Shown here one piece after another: positions 62,107 through 64,000 of a stretch of DNA of 64,000 bases. Numbering within the stretch: the first letter of the stretch is position 1; the number at the start of each line of letters is the position of its first letter. Below the pieces are notes generated by a model. The model saw only the letters and a list, made by a program, of their open reading frames with translations. It was not told the DNA's origin and did not search any database. Source of the stretch: an uncultured Muribaculum sp. (GTDB taxonomy: Bacteria; Bacteroidota; Bacteroidia; Bacteroidales; Muribaculaceae); NCBI GenBank assembly GCA_910589555.1, contig CAJUTE010000009.1, positions 1 through 64,000 of the forward strand. Reading direction: 5' to 3'. The translations under genes and the position numbers were made by a program.

Positions 62107-62137
62107 CAAATTTACGAAATTTTAGCGTTTCCGGCAA
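62107..62137 (-). promoter_or_regulatory. sigma-ABfr promoter for antiporter
   Basis: Minus strand TTG at 62137-62135, 20-bp spacer, TAAATTTG at 62114-62107. It lies partly inside the end of the U32 gene. Confidence 0.65.
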
Positions 62138-63981
62138 TTGTCGGCGGCGTGTACTTTCATAAGGCAGTTCTTGCAGTCAAATTCGAGCGTGAGGTGTATA
62201 TTGCCTGACCGCAGTGACAGGGGCCCTTTAAGGCGCGAGTCGCCGCCGGTTTTCAGGCAGGCGCCGAGTTCGCGTCGCAGGCAGTAGCGTGTGGTCATCA
62301 CCACCATGTCATTGCCGGGAATGGAGATTTCGGCTGCCGGTTGAATATGTGTCACCCCGTGGTCGCGGTAAAATTTTTCGGCGAGCTTGTTTGCCACATT
62401 CTCATGATATGTGAGTTTCGGTCCGTCGGGAAACACTGCATCCATCTTTTCCTCACGACGCAGTTCGCGGGTGAGTCGGCATCGGTTGGTCGATTCCAGC
62501 AGTTCGAGAGCGTTGCGCCGCAGCGAGGTGAGCTCCTTTGCCGGAATGAATATGTCGCCGGCAAGGTCATTATAGTTATTGAGGCGGTAGATGGTTTCGC
62601 CAAGTTTGCCTGTTATTCTCTGTCGAGCCTGTTGTTGTGGTGTCTTTGCCGCTTCAATCGTGATTGGGGCGGAGGTTGCCGAACAGCTGTTGCCGCGCTC
62701 ATCGGCTATATCGAGCACAAGGCGGTCGCCGGCAAGGCGCAGTGTCACGTCGATTCCGATGGTGCGTGATGCCGTCTTGCGGCTCAGTAAGTCGTCAAAT
62801 GCCTTGTCGCTGTTGCGGTAAAGCGTGGTGCCGGGGGCGATGGCGATTCGGGTGGCGGGGTAAAGCTTGTTGCCCTCCACGCGGTTTAGCCTGAAGCCAA
62901 CAAAGCGGTTGTCGCGGTCAAAGAATCCGAGCCCGTCGCCATTGGCGAGCGGCACGGTGATGTCGGCGATGATGAAATTCCCTTCCGAGCGTTTTACTTT
63001 AGCCACCTCTTCGCCTTGTGACTTCGGCGTATAGATGGATGCTATTTTGCCGGGCTTTCCTGAAAGAAAGTAGGGGGTGAATCCTCGGTTAAAACTCTTT
63101 TCCGCTACCGGGGTGAATGTTGTGTCGACAGTTCCGCACGATGACCTCACGTAGCGATCCGGAGCGCTGTCGATCACGGCATCGAGGCGTTGGCGGTAGA
63201 ATGTGCATATATTTTTCACATATCCTGCATCTTTCAGGCGACCCTCTATCTTGAATGATGATATTCCGGCGGCGATCATGTCGGCTATTCCCGCTGACCG
63301 GTTCATGTCTTTGAGCGAAAGCAGGTGGCGTTCGCGTTCTACGATCCTGCCGGAGCCGTCATATAGGTCAAATGGCAGACGGCATATCTGCGGGCACTCG
63401 CCACGGTTGGCGCTGCGTCCTTTCAACGCCCATCCGGCATGGCAGTCGCCGCTGTAGCTCACACATAATGCTCCGTGCACGAATGCTTCCAGCGGGACAT
63501 CCACCGCTTTTCTTATTTCGGCGATCTCCTCAAGCGACAGCTCGCGCGGCAACACAAGCTGTGAGAATCCCGCATCTTGCAGAAAACGCGCGCGTTGAGG
63601 TGTGCGTATGTCACACTGTGTGCTTGCATGAAGGGCTATCGGGGGCAGGTCGAGCCGCAACAGTCCCATGTCCTGTACGATAAGAGCGTCCACGCCTGCA
63701 CGATACAGCCGTTTGATGAGATTCTCCACTGCCTGAAGTTCGCGGTCATAAATGATGGTGTTGACCGTCACGTAGACACGTGAGCGGAATTGTGAGGCAA
63801 ATTCACATAGCCTCGCTATGTCGTCAACCGAATTTCCTGCCGCCGCGCGCGCACCGAAATCTTCGGCACCTATATATACCGCATCGGCTCCGTGAAGAAT
63901 CGCTTCACGAGCTATCTCTGCGTTTCGAGCCGGCGCGAGCAGCTCAATAGCGGTGAGTGTATGATGAGTTTGTTCTGCCAT
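62122..63981 (-). CDS. U32 family peptidase-like protein (RlhA/collagenase-like)
   Basis: 619 residues. ELLAPARNAEIAREAILHGADAVYIG (first part), VYVTVNTI near 70, VFVHGALCVSYSG-type motif (EAFVHGALCVSYSGDC near 165) and the cysteine cluster GECPQICR near 195, then SLKDMN and KIEGR; a C-terminal extension of about 200 residues. Members include the E. coli RlhA, needed for hydroxylation of C2501 in 23S rRNA, which has this long form; protease activity is doubtful for most. The start lies 19 nt from the window edge, so its promoter is outside. Confidence 0.88.
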   Translation of the reverse strand: MAEQTHHTLTAIELLAPARNAEIAREAILHGADAVYIGAEDFGARAAAGNSVDDIARLCEFASQFRSRVYVTVNTIIYDRELQAVENLIKRLYRAGVDALIVQDMGLLRLDLPPIALHASTQCDIRTPQRARFLQDAGFSQLVLPRELSLEEIAEIRKAVDVPLEAFVHGALCVSYSGDCHAGWALKGRSANRGECPQICRLPFDLYDGSGRIVERERHLLSLKDMNRSAGIADMIAAGISSFKIEGRLKDAGYVKNICTFYRQRLDAVIDSAPDRYVRSSCGTVDTTFTPVAEKSFNRGFTPYFLSGKPGKIASIYTPKSQGEEVAKVKRSEGNFIIADITVPLANGDGLGFFDRDNRFVGFRLNRVEGNKLYPATRIAIAPGTTLYRNSDKAFDDLLSRKTASRTIGIDVTLRLAGDRLVLDIADERGNSCSATSAPITIEAAKTPQQQARQRITGKLGETIYRLNNYNDLAGDIFIPAKELTSLRRNALELLESTNRCRLTRELRREEKMDAVFPDGPKLTYHENVANKLAEKFYRDHGVTHIQPAAEISIPGNDMVVMTTRYCLRRELGACLKTGGDSRLKGPLSLRSGNIHLTLEFDCKNCLMKVHAADNCRKR

Positions 63982-64000
63982 AATAACGATATATGTATAT

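Overview
The window looks like a chromosomal segment of a member of the order Bacteroidales, most likely a Muribaculaceae (S24-7) type gut bacterium. The family-level guess is inference. Supporting it are a SusC/SusD pair, a MurF-alanine racemase fusion, a bifunctional HisB, many Bacteroidota-specific lipoproteins, and more than twenty sites matching the Bacteroidota sigma-ABfr -7 element TAnnTTTG, several with a TTTG or TTG about 19-21 bp upstream. No insertion sequence, prophage or CRISPR array was seen. Two tRNA genes are present, Pro(CGG) and Asn(GTT).

Layout. 1-9 kb: a truncated Ig-like lipoprotein, a CMD-cupin protein, a DUF4861 lipoprotein, an Fsr-like MFS exporter, tRNA-Pro, a methyltransferase, a 0.9-kb gene-free block full of palindromes, and a secreted GH51 arabinofuranosidase. 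9-16 kb: an operon of PEGA/Sel1-repeat protein, VanZ-like protein and small acidic membrane protein; tRNA-Asn; polyprenyl synthase; and a DNA polymerase I whose proofreading motifs look lost. 16-23.7 kb: a NamZ muramidase, sodium symporter and WYL regulator operon, then DUF2851, pfkA and a flippase-like membrane protein. 23.8-33 kb: one long SusC/SusD locus with two substrate-accessory lipoproteins and two TlpA-type thioredoxin lipoproteins or exported proteins, but no glycoside hydrolase; susC carries an apparent one-base deletion. 33.4-43.6 kb: rimP-nusA-infB-folK and hisGDCB. 43.5-47 kb: a small ABC transporter operon.

47-53.4 kb is the accessory stretch. Around the housekeeping genes guaA, miaA and pepT sit an Abi_2/AbiF-like HEPN protein preceded by a short structured RNA with its own promoter and terminator, a three-gene DUF3791/DUF3990/small-protein operon that looks like an ADP-ribosyltransferase-fold toxin-antitoxin module, and an orphan vsr gene. 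These are the best candidates for a little-described system. 53.5-64 kb is housekeeping again: exported aminopeptidase C, murF-alr, tatAC, fabD, a CPA2 antiporter and a U32 peptidase-family protein.

Working relations seen directly: 4-nt ATGA overlaps tie together hisD/hisC, the ABC operon, the VanZ operon and the DUF3990 operon, and convergent or divergent pairs are separated by hairpin terminators listed below. Several apparent first start codons are moved downstream where a TTG start or a promoter element overlaps the upstream part of the reading frame.
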